This document shows positions 55,948 to 64,000 of a DNA stretch of 64,000 nucleotides, piece by piece. The DNA lies in assembly GCF_033436665.1 (NCBI RefSeq), contig NZ_JAWQFO010000007.1, forward strand, positions 229,163 through 293,162, written 5' to 3'. Position numbers and translations under genes: made by a program. The DNA is from JAWQFO01 sp033436665 (lineage in GTDB: Bacteria; Pseudomonadota; Alphaproteobacteria; Rhodobacterales; Rhodobacteraceae). Below the pieces are notes generated by a model. That model searched no databases, was not told where the DNA came from, and was given only the letters and a program-made list of their open reading frames with translations. Position 1 is the stretch's first letter. Each line of letters starts with the position of its first letter.

Positions 55948-56535
55948 CTAGAGCTTGCGCATCCAGAACTGCAGCGGCTTGGCGGTCTCGGCTGGCTCGC
56001 CGATATCCTTCCATTCGAATTTGGCGATGACGCCGGACAGCCGGGCATAGCCGCGGCCCACCCAGAACGTGTCGAGCGGCCGGTAGGTCGCGGGGCGTCG
56101 CGGATGGTCGTCGGGCCGGATCACGGCGCAGAAACAGCAGCTGTCGAAGCCGGTGGCCCGTGCATGTGCCTCGCGCGCGTCGAAGAATGCATGCCCAGCG
56201 CCCTGCCCGCGATAATCCGGCAAGAGAACGCTTTCGGCGCAATAGAAGATGCGCGACAGGTCCAGCCCGGTCTCGGCGAAGGCGGCGGCGAAGCCATCGT
56301 CGTGCCCTTCGAGCGGCAGGCCGGTGCTTGCGCCCACCAGGGTGTCGCCGTCATAGGCGCCAACGACAATTGCATCCGGGTTCTCGCGGTAGTGATCCAG
56401 ATAGCCGCGCTCGTAATCGAGGTCGCCGTCGTAAAGATAGGGCCAGTCGCGAAACACCGTGATGCGCAGTTCCGCGACGGCGTCGAGCGCGCTGTCCAGT
56501 TCGTCACCGCGCAGAATGCGGATGTCCAGCGTCAA
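55948..56535 (-). CDS. GNAT-family N-acetyltransferase
   Basis: 195 residues with a GNAT fold. Motif A can be read around VLLPDYRGQGAGHAFFDAREAHA (acetyl-CoA pyrophosphate loop RGQGAG), preceded by VGAYDGDTLVGAST. The TTG at 56535 overlaps the stop of the upstream NTF2-like gene (TTGA), as is common here. A longer in-frame frame upstream is antisense noise over other genes. The acceptor is unknown. Confidence 0.83.
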   Translation of the reverse strand: MTLDIRILRGDELDSALDAVAELRITVFRDWPYLYDGDLDYERGYLDHYRENPDAIVVGAYDGDTLVGASTGLPLEGHDDGFAAAFAETGLDLSRIFYCAESVLLPDYRGQGAGHAFFDAREAHARATGFDSCCFCAVIRPDDHPRRPATYRPLDTFWVGRGYARLSGVIAKFEWKDIGEPAETAKPLQFWMRKL

Positions 56536-56927
56536 GCCGAGACCTGTGCGATCCAGTCGCTGAGGTTGTAGCGCGTCGTCACGCGCGAGATCAGCCCGTC
56601 GCGAATGTCGAAGAACGAGCCTGCGGGCAGCTTGTAGGTCTGCCCCCGGGCCTCGGGCAGCCCGTCGTCGGTTGCCTTGTAGCTGCCGTTCACCACGTAT
56701 TCCGCGGCCGCCCTCGACCCGTCGGGCGCGTCGAAGATGACCATGTTGGTCAGTGTCTCGTCGTAGCAGCGGCTCATGTGGGCGCAAAACTCGGCAAAGG
56801 CGTCCTTGCCGGTTCGCACACCGCCTTCGTTCACATGGTGCTCGACGTCGTCGGTCAGGCAGGCGAGCATGGCGTCGACGTCCTTGTCGTTGAAGGCGTC
56901 GAAGTATCGTTTCACGATATGGGTCAT
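56532..56927 (-). CDS. SnoaL/NTF2-like protein
   Basis: 131 residues of an NTF2-like fold: RYFDAFNDKDVDAMLACLTDD at the start and strand-rich GSFFDIRDGLISRVTTRYNL at the end. Such proteins are small polyketide-cyclase-like isomerases or binding domains; no catalytic residues can be assigned. It is tied by overlap to the GNAT gene downstream and the phosphatase gene upstream. An AGGGAGA site precedes the start at 56927. Confidence 0.85.
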   Translation of the reverse strand: MTHIVKRYFDAFNDKDVDAMLACLTDDVEHHVNEGGVRTGKDAFAEFCAHMSRCYDETLTNMVIFDAPDGSRAAAEYVVNGSYKATDDGLPEARGQTYKLPAGSFFDIRDGLISRVTTRYNLSDWIAQVSA

Positions 56928-57385
56928 GTGATCTCCCTGGGGTCCCCGAACCTGTCCTTGAGGCGGGTGATGATCTGGTCCCGCGCCTGCCGATAGCTGC
57001 TGAGCTTGTCCTCGCGGCTTTCGCCGAGCCCGGTGGGATCGAGGATCGGCCAATACTCGACATCGAGATGGTAGAGCCGCGTCAGTTCGAGCGCCCGGCG
57101 CTGCGACGCGGGGCTGAGGGCGACGACGAGATCGAAGGAGGACAGATCGTCGCCCCAGTTCTCCATCTCGTCGAAGCTGCGCGAGCGGTGGCGCGACAGC
57201 TCGACGTCCATCTCCTGACAGACGGCGATGGAGAATCCGTCGATTTCCATGTCGTTCATGACGCCCGCGGACTGGACGTATGTGCCGGTCCCGTAAAATT
57301 TCTTCATGATGCCTTCGGCCATCGGGGACCGCACGGCATTGTGGTCGCAGCAAAACAGTACGGATTGTGGGAGGTCCCGACCCAT
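56924..57385 (-). CDS. Low-molecular-weight protein tyrosine phosphatase family
   Basis: 153 residues. The phosphate-binding loop Cys13-D-H-N-A-V-Arg19-Ser (C-x5-R) follows VLFC, and DPTGLGESRE near residue 125 carries the catalytic Asp. The P-loop differs from the classic CxGNxCRS, a variant I recall from related alphaproteobacteria. It directly follows the UPF0262 gene, as expected for the order hisD-UPF0262-LMW phosphatase. Arsenate reductase activity is an alternative. Confidence 0.88.
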   Translation of the reverse strand: MGRDLPQSVLFCCDHNAVRSPMAEGIMKKFYGTGTYVQSAGVMNDMEIDGFSIAVCQEMDVELSRHRSRSFDEMENWGDDLSSFDLVVALSPASQRRALELTRLYHLDVEYWPILDPTGLGESREDKLSSYRQARDQIITRLKDRFGDPREIT

Positions 57386-57865
57386 CTATCCGCCGAAATG
57401 CAGCACGCAGATCAGGGTAAAGAGGCGCCGCGCGGTGTCGGTATCGACCTCCGCCTTGCCCGACAGACGCTCCTGCAAAACGCGCGAACCTTCGTTGTGG
57501 ATGCCGCGCCGGGCCATGTCGATGGTCTCGATCTGGCTCGGCGGCAGCTTCTTCACGGCGTCGAAGTAGCTTTCGCAGATCTGGAAATAGTCTTTCACGA
57601 CCTGCCGGAAGGGACCGAGCGAGAGGTGGAACTCGGCCGCCTGTTCGTCGTCTTCCGTGGTGATGTGAAAGACAAGCCGCTTGTCCCTGATCGAAAGGTT
57701 CACGCGATAGGGCCCGTCGGGCACCGCACGCCCGTCGCGGGCCGGCAGGACAAAGCTGTTGTCCTCGAGCAGGTCGAAGATCGCCACTCGCCGCTCCTGT
57801 TCGATTTCGGGCGTGGGCGGCGGAAGGCCGGAATCGTCTAGATCGATCTGCGAAATGCGGGTCAT
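57386..57865 (-). CDS. UPF0262 protein
   Basis: 159 residues, conserved in Rhodobacteraceae next to hisD. It has the family pattern RISQIDLDDSG, VAIFDLLEDNSFVLP and YRVNLSIRDKRLVFHI, with a helical C-terminus FQICESYFDAVKKLPPSQIETIDMARRG. Function is not known. Its stop directly abuts the start of the phosphatase gene. Confidence 0.9.
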   Translation of the reverse strand: MTRISQIDLDDSGLPPPTPEIEQERRVAIFDLLEDNSFVLPARDGRAVPDGPYRVNLSIRDKRLVFHITTEDDEQAAEFHLSLGPFRQVVKDYFQICESYFDAVKKLPPSQIETIDMARRGIHNEGSRVLQERLSGKAEVDTDTARRLFTLICVLHFGG

Positions 57866-58012
57866 GGGCTGGCGTCGTCCTGTCGTGTCGGGAAGTCTTA
57901 GCCCGCTGTGCCGGGGCAAGCAATGCGCCCGAGGCCCCGGCATGGTAGGCAAGAAGGCCAACTTGCGGTAGAATGCTCGTATTTGATGAATCCATTTGCG
58001 AGAGGGGCCAAG

Positions 58013-59263
58013 ATGCGGAAACGGGCGGTAATTCTTGTGCCGAGCCTTGAAAGGCTCGAACGGTTCGGCGCGCGCGAGCGGCTGGTGCACGCAATGACGC
58101 GATACGCTTCGGGCTTTCGGGTCGAGCCGATCGAGATCGATCAGTCGACCGGAAAGGACGCATGCGGTCTGGTCGCCACCGACCGCGAGACGCTGGAAGC
58201 CATCGAGATGCATGTCTACGAGGCCTTCTGGGGTGATCTCGTCCCGGACTGGAGCAAGGAAAGCCCCTGGGCGCGGTTCCGGCGCGGGTTGCACCTGATC
58301 TGGTACTGGGCCGCCGGCGGGGTCGCCAGGGCGATCGTGCGGCTCGAGTTTCCGGCCCGGACCGTGATGGCGATGCTGGTGGCCTCGCTGCTGCTGCTGC
58401 TTTGGTATTTCACCGTGATCTCGGTGCTGGTTCAGGCGATCGGCACCGCGGACAGCACCGTGCCCACGGCGATCGAAGAGGCCCTGGCCTCGTTCGGCTG
58501 GACCGAACCGCTGGTACGCTGGTTCGACGAGTTGCAGAGCCTGCCGCTGCTGCTGTTCCTGATCATGCTGTTCGGCCTCGGGCGGCTCGAGAACATCTCG
58601 AACATATCGAGTTTCATCAAGGATTACCTGCGTGACCAGCAGATCAACAAGACCGAGATCGGGGTGCGCGCCAAGACGCGAGCCCGGCTCGTCGAACTGC
58701 TCGATCACGTACACGGGATGGACCCGGGCTATGACGAGGTGCATGTCGTCGGCCACTCGCTGGGAGGTGCGATCGCGGTGGACGCGCTGGCCGGGTACGG
58801 CAAGCCCCTGCCCAAAACGACGCTGCACACCTGGGGCGCCGGGCTGGGGCTGCTCGTACAGCAGGACGCCTGGGTCGAGCGCCGCGTCGGTGCGCTTTAT
58901 GCCTGCCCGTCACGGCTGGCCGACTGGCGTGACGTGGTGTTCCGCAGCGACGTGATGGCCAGCCCGCGCCCGCTGCCGCACAAGTACCGCGGCCGCAAGC
59001 GGCTGTCCGACAAGTACGACGAGATCTACACGCCGACGATCACGCCGCAGGTCCAGAAACGGGCGCCCTTCAACTATTTCTCGACCCACGAGGCCTATTA
59101 CCGCTGCACCGATGCCGCGCGCCTTCTTGTCGACGTGAGACCGCCCGCGCCGCTCGAAATCGCGCCGTTGGACGCCCTGCCCCACGACGAGAGCACGGAG
59201 CCTCCGGAAGAGACGGCCCCGGAAAATCGCCCCGAAGTGACGCGCCTGCCGGTCAGTCGTTGA
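58013..59263 (+). CDS. Membrane-anchored alpha/beta-hydrolase (lipase-like)
   Basis: 416 residues. Two membrane segments near residues 120-145 and 175-200 (AMLVASLLLLLWYFTVISV, LPLLLFLIMLFGL) precede the nucleophile elbow GHSLGG with Ser249. The C-terminal HKYRGRKRLSDKYDEIYTPTI is helical, and the last ~40 residues are acidic and proline-rich. The substrate is unknown; lipase or esterase is likely. ATG 58013 has GAGGGG, better than ATG 57986. It sits antiparallel between hisD and UPF0262, which are otherwise usually adjacent. Confidence 0.8.
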   Translation: MRKRAVILVPSLERLERFGARERLVHAMTRYASGFRVEPIEIDQSTGKDACGLVATDRETLEAIEMHVYEAFWGDLVPDWSKESPWARFRRGLHLIWYWAAGGVARAIVRLEFPARTVMAMLVASLLLLLWYFTVISVLVQAIGTADSTVPTAIEEALASFGWTEPLVRWFDELQSLPLLLFLIMLFGLGRLENISNISSFIKDYLRDQQINKTEIGVRAKTRARLVELLDHVHGMDPGYDEVHVVGHSLGGAIAVDALAGYGKPLPKTTLHTWGAGLGLLVQQDAWVERRVGALYACPSRLADWRDVVFRSDVMASPRPLPHKYRGRKRLSDKYDEIYTPTITPQVQKRAPFNYFSTHEAYYRCTDAARLLVDVRPPAPLEIAPLDALPHDESTEPPEETAPENRPEVTRLPVSR

Positions 59264-60554
59264 GACGGTCGAGCCGCGCGGTGACCGACAGCCCGTGTGC
59301 CTCGAGGCTTTCCGAGGCCGCAAGCGTCTCTGCCGCCGGGCCGACCGCGCGCAGGGCATCCGGTGTCATCCGGGCCAGCGTCGTGCGCTTCATGAAGTCG
59401 AGCACCGAGAGGCCCGAGGAGAACCGCGCCGACCGCGCCGTCGGCAGCACGTGGTTCGGCCCGCCGACGTAATCTCCGATGGCTTCCGGCGTCCAGTGGC
59501 CGAGGAAGATGGCGCCGGCATGGGTGATCCGGTCGGCAAGTTCCTCTGGTTCGGCGACACAGAGTTCAAGGTGTTCCGGCGCGATCCGGTCACACAGCCG
59601 CGCCGCAGTGTCGAGGTCGGGCACCGTGATGACCGCGCCGTAGTCGCGCCAGCTCGATCCCGCGATGTCACGCCGCGCCAATGTCTCCAGCCGACGCTCC
59701 ACGGCATCCGAGACAGCGCGCGCGAAGGCCGCGTCGGTCGTGATCAGGATCGACTGGGCGCTCTCGTCGTGTTCGGCCTGGCTAAGCAGGTCAAGCGCGA
59801 TCCAGTCGGGATCGTTGTCGCTGTCGGCGATCACCAGGATTTCCGACGGACCCGCGATCATGTCGATGCCCACCTTGCCGAACACCCGGCGCTTGGCCGC
59901 GGCAACATAGGCGTTGCCCGGCCCGGTGATCTTGTCGACCGGCGCGATGGTCTCGGTCCCGTAGGCGAGCGCGGCGACGGCCTGCGCGCCGCCGATGCGG
60001 TAAATTTCGGTGACACCCGACAGTTTCGCCGCAGCCAGCACCAGGGGGTTCAGCACCTCATCCGGGGTCGGCACGACCATGGCCAGCCGCTCCACCCCGG
60101 CGACCGCCGCGGGGATCGCGTTCATCAGCACCGAGGACGGGTAGGACGCAAGGCCCCCGGGAACGTAGAGACCCGCCGCCGACACCGGCGTCCAGCGCCA
60201 GCCCAGCGTCGCGCCGTTCTCGTCTGTCCAGGACGCGTTCTCCGGGCGCTGCCGCGCGTGGTAGGCGCGGATGCGGTCGGCCGCGAGCGTCAGGGCCGCC
60301 ATATCAACAGCCGGAACCTCCGCGACGACCCGGTCGATCTCGTCCGCGCCGATCCGCAACTGGGCCGGCTCTAGCGTCATCCGGTCGAACCGGGCGGTCA
60401 GCTCAACCAGTGCGGCATCGCCACGCGCGCGCACGTCGGCGATGATGCCCGCGACCGCGTCGTCCACGTCCGGGGCATCTTCACGCTTGGCGTCGAGCAG
60501 TGCGCGGAACGCGACTTCGAAATCCGGCTGATCGTAGGACAGGAATTGCGGCAT
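59253..60554 (-). CDS. hisD: Histidinol dehydrogenase
   Basis: 433 residues, the normal HisD size. It carries GWRWTPVSAAGLYVPGGLASYPSSVLMNA, GPGNAYVAAAKRRVFG, GPSEILVIAD, SQAEHDESAQSI and the C-terminal LVLD-like tail. It oxidises L-histidinol to histidine in two steps with NAD and zinc. The start at 60554 has GAGGAAG. It overlaps the convergent hydrolase by 11 bp. Confidence 0.96.
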   Translation of the reverse strand: MPQFLSYDQPDFEVAFRALLDAKREDAPDVDDAVAGIIADVRARGDAALVELTARFDRMTLEPAQLRIGADEIDRVVAEVPAVDMAALTLAADRIRAYHARQRPENASWTDENGATLGWRWTPVSAAGLYVPGGLASYPSSVLMNAIPAAVAGVERLAMVVPTPDEVLNPLVLAAAKLSGVTEIYRIGGAQAVAALAYGTETIAPVDKITGPGNAYVAAAKRRVFGKVGIDMIAGPSEILVIADSDNDPDWIALDLLSQAEHDESAQSILITTDAAFARAVSDAVERRLETLARRDIAGSSWRDYGAVITVPDLDTAARLCDRIAPEHLELCVAEPEELADRITHAGAIFLGHWTPEAIGDYVGGPNHVLPTARSARFSSGLSVLDFMKRTTLARMTPDALRAVGPAAETLAASESLEAHGLSVTARLDRLND

Positions 60555-60636
60555 CGGGCTTCCTCGGATGGTGCGGCCCCTGTTACTCCGCACGGAGCCG
60601 GGCCTCAAGCCACGGCAGTGCCGCGGCCCAAGCCGG

Positions 60637-61101
60637 TCAATCCGGGTGTTTCGGAGCCTTGCGCGAGGGCGCCGCGTAAGGCTTGGTCACGTCGCGCAGC
60701 GTCGCCTCGAGCGCCTCGACCGTCAGCCGGACCGCCCCGTCGCCGGCCAGCGTGAACTCCACCGTCCCGGCCGGCGCCTCGGTCTCCTCGAAAGCAATCG
60801 ACAGCAGCGAGAGCACCTGGTCTCTGTCACTGCGGTCGACGCCGCTGCTGGCAACAGACAGGACGTTGGAGAACACCAGGACTGACTGCACGCGCTCCGG
60901 CTCGGCCAATGCGGCGCTTTCTTCCCAGCGAAACCGGTTCAGAAGAACCGCGAAGCGCCGGCCTGCGCGGTCATAGGACACCTCGGTAATCGGGAACACG
61001 GCGTCCTGCGCAAGTGCTGCGATGACGCCGAGATCCTCGGCATCATAGGCGCCAAGGTTCAGCGGCGCATCGCGCCCGTCTTCGAACCGCGCGTCGTTCA
61101 T
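60637..61101 (-). CDS. DUF2948 protein
   Basis: 154 residues, conserved between murA and hisD in Rhodobacteraceae. It begins MNDARFEDGRDAPLNLGAYDAEDLGVIAALAQDAVF and contains FAVLLNRFRWEE and EFTLAGDGAVRLTVEALEATLRDV. Function is not known; its overlap with murA (ATGA) suggests translational coupling. The charged C-terminus (APSRKAPKHPD) is variable. Confidence 0.88.
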   Translation of the reverse strand: MNDARFEDGRDAPLNLGAYDAEDLGVIAALAQDAVFPITEVSYDRAGRRFAVLLNRFRWEESAALAEPERVQSVLVFSNVLSVASSGVDRSDRDQVLSLLSIAFEETEAPAGTVEFTLAGDGAVRLTVEALEATLRDVTKPYAAPSRKAPKHPD

Positions 61102-62366
61102 GTCTCGGAAATCCTTTCGATGTCCGCGCCGACGCCGCGCAGCTTGGCGACGACGTGTTCATAGCCCCGGTCGAGGTGATAGACGCGCGAGACCATGGTC
61201 TCGCCCTCCGCCGCCAGCCCGGCGAGGATCAGTGACACCGAGGCCCGCAGGTCCGTCGCCATCACCGGTGCGCCCTTCAGGCGGTCGACGCCTGTCACCG
61301 TGGCATGGCCGCCGTGCACGTCGATCCGCGCGCCCATGCGCATCAGTTCCGGCGCGTGCATGAAGCGGTTCTCGAAAATGGTTTCCTCGAGAACCGAGGT
61401 GCCCTCGGCGGTACAAAGCAGCGCCATCATCTGCGCCTGCAGGTCGGTGGGAAAGCCCGGGTAGGGCTCGGTCGTGACATCGACGGCGCTGATCCGTCCG
61501 TTCTTGCGCGCCACCCTGAGGCCGGTCTCGGTCTCCGTGACCGACACCCCCGCCGCGTCGAGCTTTTCGCAGAACGCGCCGACGAGGCCGATGCGCCCGC
61601 CCAGAAGTTCCACCTCGCCGCCGCAGATCGCCGGGGCGAGCATGTAGGTTCCCAGTTCGATACGGTCGGTCACGACCGTGTGCGTGGCGCCGTGCAACCG
61701 GTCGACGCCCTGGATCTCGATCCGGGACGTGCCTTCGCCTTCGATCTGGGCGCCCATGGCGCGCAGGCATTTCACGAGGTCGACAATCTCCGGCTCGCGC
61801 GCCGCATTCTCTAGCACCGTCGTACCCTTCGCGAGGCTCGCCGCCATGACCGCATTTTCGGTCGCACCCACCGAGGCGAAGTCGAACTTGACGGACCCGC
61901 CCTTGAGACCGTTCGGAGCCTTGGCGTGCACGTAGCCGTCACGCAGATCGAGTTCGGCCCCCATCGCGTCGAGCGCCTTGAGATGCAGATCCACCGGGCG
62001 CGCACCGATGGCGCACCCGCCCGGCAGCGACACCACCGCCTGCCCGTCGCGCGCCAGCATCGGCCCCAGCACGAGGATCGAGGCGCGCATCTTGCGCACG
62101 ATGTCGTAGTCCGCCGTGTGGCTGGTCAGCGCGTGGCTCGACATGGCGAGCACGGTGCCGTCGGCAAGGCTGGTCACTTCCGCCCCGAGCGATTGCAGCA
62201 GCTGCGACATCGTGCGGATATCCGACAGCCGCGGCGCGTTGATCAGCGTCAACGGCTCTTCCGAGAGCAGCGTCGCCGGCATGAGCGCGAGACAGGCGTT
62301 CTTCGCGCCCGCAATCGCGATCTGCCCTTCGAGGGCGCCATTGCCCCGGACAAGTATCGAATCCAT
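61098..62366 (-). CDS. murA: UDP-N-acetylglucosamine 1-carboxyvinyltransferase
   Basis: 422 residues. Lys22 (AGAKNACLALMPA), the active-site Cys118 in GGCAIGARPVDLHLKAL, and the UDP-GlcNAc loop motifs (LRASVSLILAGL) are in place. It catalyses the first committed step of peptidoglycan synthesis and is the fosfomycin target; Cys118 predicts sensitivity at the enzyme level. It overlaps DUF2948 by 4 bp. Confidence 0.96.
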   Translation of the reverse strand: MDSILVRGNGALEGQIAIAGAKNACLALMPATLLSEEPLTLINAPRLSDIRTMSQLLQSLGAEVTSLADGTVLAMSSHALTSHTADYDIVRKMRASILVLGPMLARDGQAVVSLPGGCAIGARPVDLHLKALDAMGAELDLRDGYVHAKAPNGLKGGSVKFDFASVGATENAVMAASLAKGTTVLENAAREPEIVDLVKCLRAMGAQIEGEGTSRIEIQGVDRLHGATHTVVTDRIELGTYMLAPAICGGEVELLGGRIGLVGAFCEKLDAAGVSVTETETGLRVARKNGRISAVDVTTEPYPGFPTDLQAQMMALLCTAEGTSVLEETIFENRFMHAPELMRMGARIDVHGGHATVTGVDRLKGAPVMATDLRASVSLILAGLAAEGETMVSRVYHLDRGYEHVVAKLRGVGADIERISET

Positions 62367-62370
62367 GTGC

Positions 62371-62541
62371 CTAGTCTTTCTCCTGCTGCCCGCCGGGCGC
62401 CTTGCCTGCCGCCCTGTCCTCCTGCCCGGCCTGCCGCGCGCGGCTCTGGGCCTTGCGCCGCGCCAGGTTCGCCTTGAGTGCCGCCTTCAGGCGTTCCTCG
62501 CGGCTTTGCTGTGGCGTGTCAGAGGGGCGTTTTCCTGCCAT
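62371..62541 (-). CDS. Small basic protein upstream of murA
   Basis: 56 residues (MAGKRPSDTPQQSREERLKAALKANLARRKAQSRARQAGQ...), strongly basic, helical, and rich in Arg, Lys and Gln. It sits 4 bp upstream of murA on the same strand and would be co-transcribed. A similar short basic protein is common in this position in Rhodobacteraceae; no role is known. Confidence 0.75.
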   Translation of the reverse strand: MAGKRPSDTPQQSREERLKAALKANLARRKAQSRARQAGQEDRAAGKAPGGQQEKD

Positions 62542-62584
62542 GGCGCCTGTCTAACGCAGGGCGCGAAAAGGGTCCAGATTGGGC

Positions 62585-62611
62585 TTGCACGGCCTATCGA
62601 TTGCGTCTAAT
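62585..62611 (+). promoter_or_regulatory. Weak promoter candidate for tRNA-Thr
   Basis: TTGCAC at 62585-62590 and TCTAAT (5/6 match) at 62606-62611. The 15-nt spacer is short, so confidence is low. The tRNA would begin 17 bases after. Confidence 0.3.
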
Positions 62612-62627
62612 CACGCGCCACACCGGC

Positions 62628-62702
<75 letters not shown>

Positions 62703-62793
62703 GGTTAACACCCTGAAATCATTGAAACCCCTTGACTGCAAGGCCGTTTGCACACTTCGGTGTTACAAACGTCGTTACAAAAAGGGCACCCGC

Positions 62794-63945
62794 ATGGCGA
62801 AAAAGCCGCGTCAGGGCAGAGCAGCAAAACCCGGCAAAGTGAAGCATCTGCTGCACCGGGACGGCCGCTACTACGCGCGAGTGGTCGTGCCCAATGAACT
62901 CCGTCCACAGCTTGCGGGCAAGACGGAGTTCCGCACGCCACTTGGTGCGGATCGGACGATTGCGCTCAGGCAGCTTCCGAAGGCCCTGGCAGGCTTCCAA
63001 GACCATCTGGACCTAGCAAGAGGACAATTGTCGAACCTACCGGCCAACAAGACCCCTGCTGCAACGGCCCTGAGTTTGACGCACGACGAAATTGCCTACA
63101 TTCATTATCGGCATCGCCTCGTCTTGGACGAACAGCTTAGGAACGATAATCCCAGATACGCGCAGACGGACATCGACGACGGCCGCGTCGCAGAACTCCG
63201 AAGCGGTATTGGTAGCGCCCTCGACGACGAGGAACTGGAGCGCGCCATTGGAGACGTCCTCGACTTTTATGCCGCTCGCGGTTGGACCTCCGTAAAAAAG
63301 CATACAACGGAGTGGCGCAAGCTGGCGCGGAAGCTTTGCGAGGCGGAGCTTGAGGCGATGGCCCGGTCGGTCGAACGCGACAAGGGCGACTATTCTGGAC
63401 TGCCTGAGGCTCGATCCTGGGCCAACGCCGCACCGCAAGATGAGACACGCAGCGAACGGGTATCGATCCTGAGACTGTTCGCCGACTACACAGCCTCCAA
63501 GCAACTGCTCGGCAAATGCAACTAAGCGGCCAAGCGCTGGAAGTCGGTGTTTGACAATCTCGTCGAATTTCTCGGGCATGATGACGCCAACAAGATTACC
63601 AAGCGCGACATCATAGCCTGGCGCGACCATCGCCTGACAAAGGTCGGCCCGAAGACCGTTTCAAGCGCCGATCTTGCCGCGATTCGAACTGTTCTGAACC
63701 GGGGAGTTGCCAACGATCGCATCCATGCCAACGTCGCCGAGACCGTCCGCCAAGAGATTCCCCGTAAACCTCGCAGCCGCGAGCGCGGCTACACGACCGC
63801 TGAGGCGAACCGGATCCTTAAATACTGCCTGAAGTATCGTGCAGAACCGGACGACAGGGGCCGAGTTCGCGAGAACGCCACAACCGCCGCCGTCAAAAAA
63901 TGGGTCCCTCTGCTCTGCGCTTTCACGGGCGTGAGCCTCCCCATC
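62794..63945 (+). pseudogene. Tyrosine recombinase (phage/island integrase), nonsense-interrupted and truncated
   Basis: A single frame runs from MAKKPRQGRAAKPGK (62794) with the DUF6538-type N-terminus HLLHRDGRYYARVVVPNELR, through a core-binding domain, to KKWVPLLCAFTG. This is where the catalytic Arg should appear. It is broken by TAA at 63523-63525; the frame resumes at once (AAKRWKSVFDNL), so a single CAA-to-TAA change fits. The catalytic domain is then cut off at about 63946 by a different sequence. The position just after tRNA-Thr fits integration at that tRNA. Confidence 0.85.
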
Positions 63946-64000
63946 TGAATTGGTCCACCGCTATGGTTAGGAAACGGAGGACCAGGAATGGGGAACAAGC
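63946..64000 (+). mobile_element. Left end of an apparent insertion sequence (IS3-like), truncated by the window
   Basis: The integrase frame ends abruptly at TGAATTGGTCCACCG (63946-63960), which resembles a terminal repeat. GGAGG and an ATG at 63988 (MGNK...) begin a protein like IS3-family OrfA. Only 13 bases of the transposase gene are inside the window, so the family is tentative. Confidence 0.5.
63988..64000 (+). CDS. Start of a transposase gene (partial)
   Basis: ATG at 63988 with GGAGG at 63976-63980. The visible codons read MGNK, the usual start of a type of IS3 OrfA. Only four codons are visible, so this is mainly a context call. Confidence 0.4.

Noticed and set aside
55948..57063. 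A 371-residue reading of the GNAT frame extended upstream.
   Set aside because: The added N-terminal 176 residues are the out-of-frame shadow of the NTF2-like and phosphatase genes. The TTG at 56535 gives a normal GNAT length and a coupled start.
62794..63945. Treating the integrase as two separate working genes, split at 63525.
   Set aside because: Both parts are in one frame and each lacks domains it would need. The second half has no start signal, so a broken single gene is the simpler reading.

Overview
The window is GC-rich, densely coded DNA from an alphaproteobacterium, most likely a marine Rhodobacteraceae (Roseobacter-group) species. The grounds are the murA - DUF2948 - hisD gene order with UPF0262 and an LMW-phosphatase close by, the TRAP and peptide-type ABC transporters, entericidin-like lipoproteins, and many GTG/TTG starts with ATGA/GTGA overlaps. 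No replication origin, rRNA operon or CRISPR array is visible. One tRNA (Thr, anticodon GGT) is present.

Layout. (1) 1-6321: uronate catabolism operon uxaC(partial)-kdgF-kduI-kduD-uxuB-uxuA-uxaA, turning glucuronate, galacturonate and unsaturated (lyase-derived) uronates into 2-keto-3-deoxygluconate. (2) 6358-15764: an RpiR regulator diverging from an N-formylglutamate-amidohydrolase-like gene, a complete TRAP transporter, a glutamine-synthetase-like ligase, an aldehyde dehydrogenase and an iron alcohol dehydrogenase, with a convergent class I glutamine amidotransferase. Together these look like a gamma-glutamylation route for an amine or amino alcohol. (3) 15959-26709: acyl-CoA ligase, acetylpolyamine amidohydrolase, amidase, sulfatase-superfamily hydrolase, MmgE/PrpD protein and a 1067-residue fused ('self-sufficient') reductive dehalogenase, followed by housekeeping rpe. 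(4) 27465-33459 (minus): a pim-like beta-oxidation operon. (5) 34265-40131: a peptide/oligosaccharide-type ABC importer. (6) 40128-43229: PACE-type efflux protein and a large MscS channel. (7) 43486-49989: a fully overlapping seven-gene soluble glycan-biosynthesis operon. (8) 50065-51173: two tandem entericidin-like lipoproteins, a DksA/TraR zinc-finger protein and DUF4112. (9) 51240-52373: an AT-rich patch with an orphan gene, ending at a perfect inverted repeat across the lepA stop codon. (10) 52374-62541: lepA, porin, lipoprotein, GNAT, NTF2-like, LMW phosphatase, UPF0262, a membrane alpha/beta hydrolase, hisD, DUF2948, murA and a small basic protein. (11) 62628-64000: tRNA-Thr, a decayed integrase and the edge of an apparent IS3-type element, which looks like the border of an integrated element.

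The most notable items are the fused reductive dehalogenase, the putative gamma-glutamylation pathway, the seven-gene glycan operon (one member has a paralogue elsewhere in the window), and the AT-rich patch with the inverted duplication of the lepA 3' end. All functional calls rest on reading protein motifs and gene context by eye. No database search was run.
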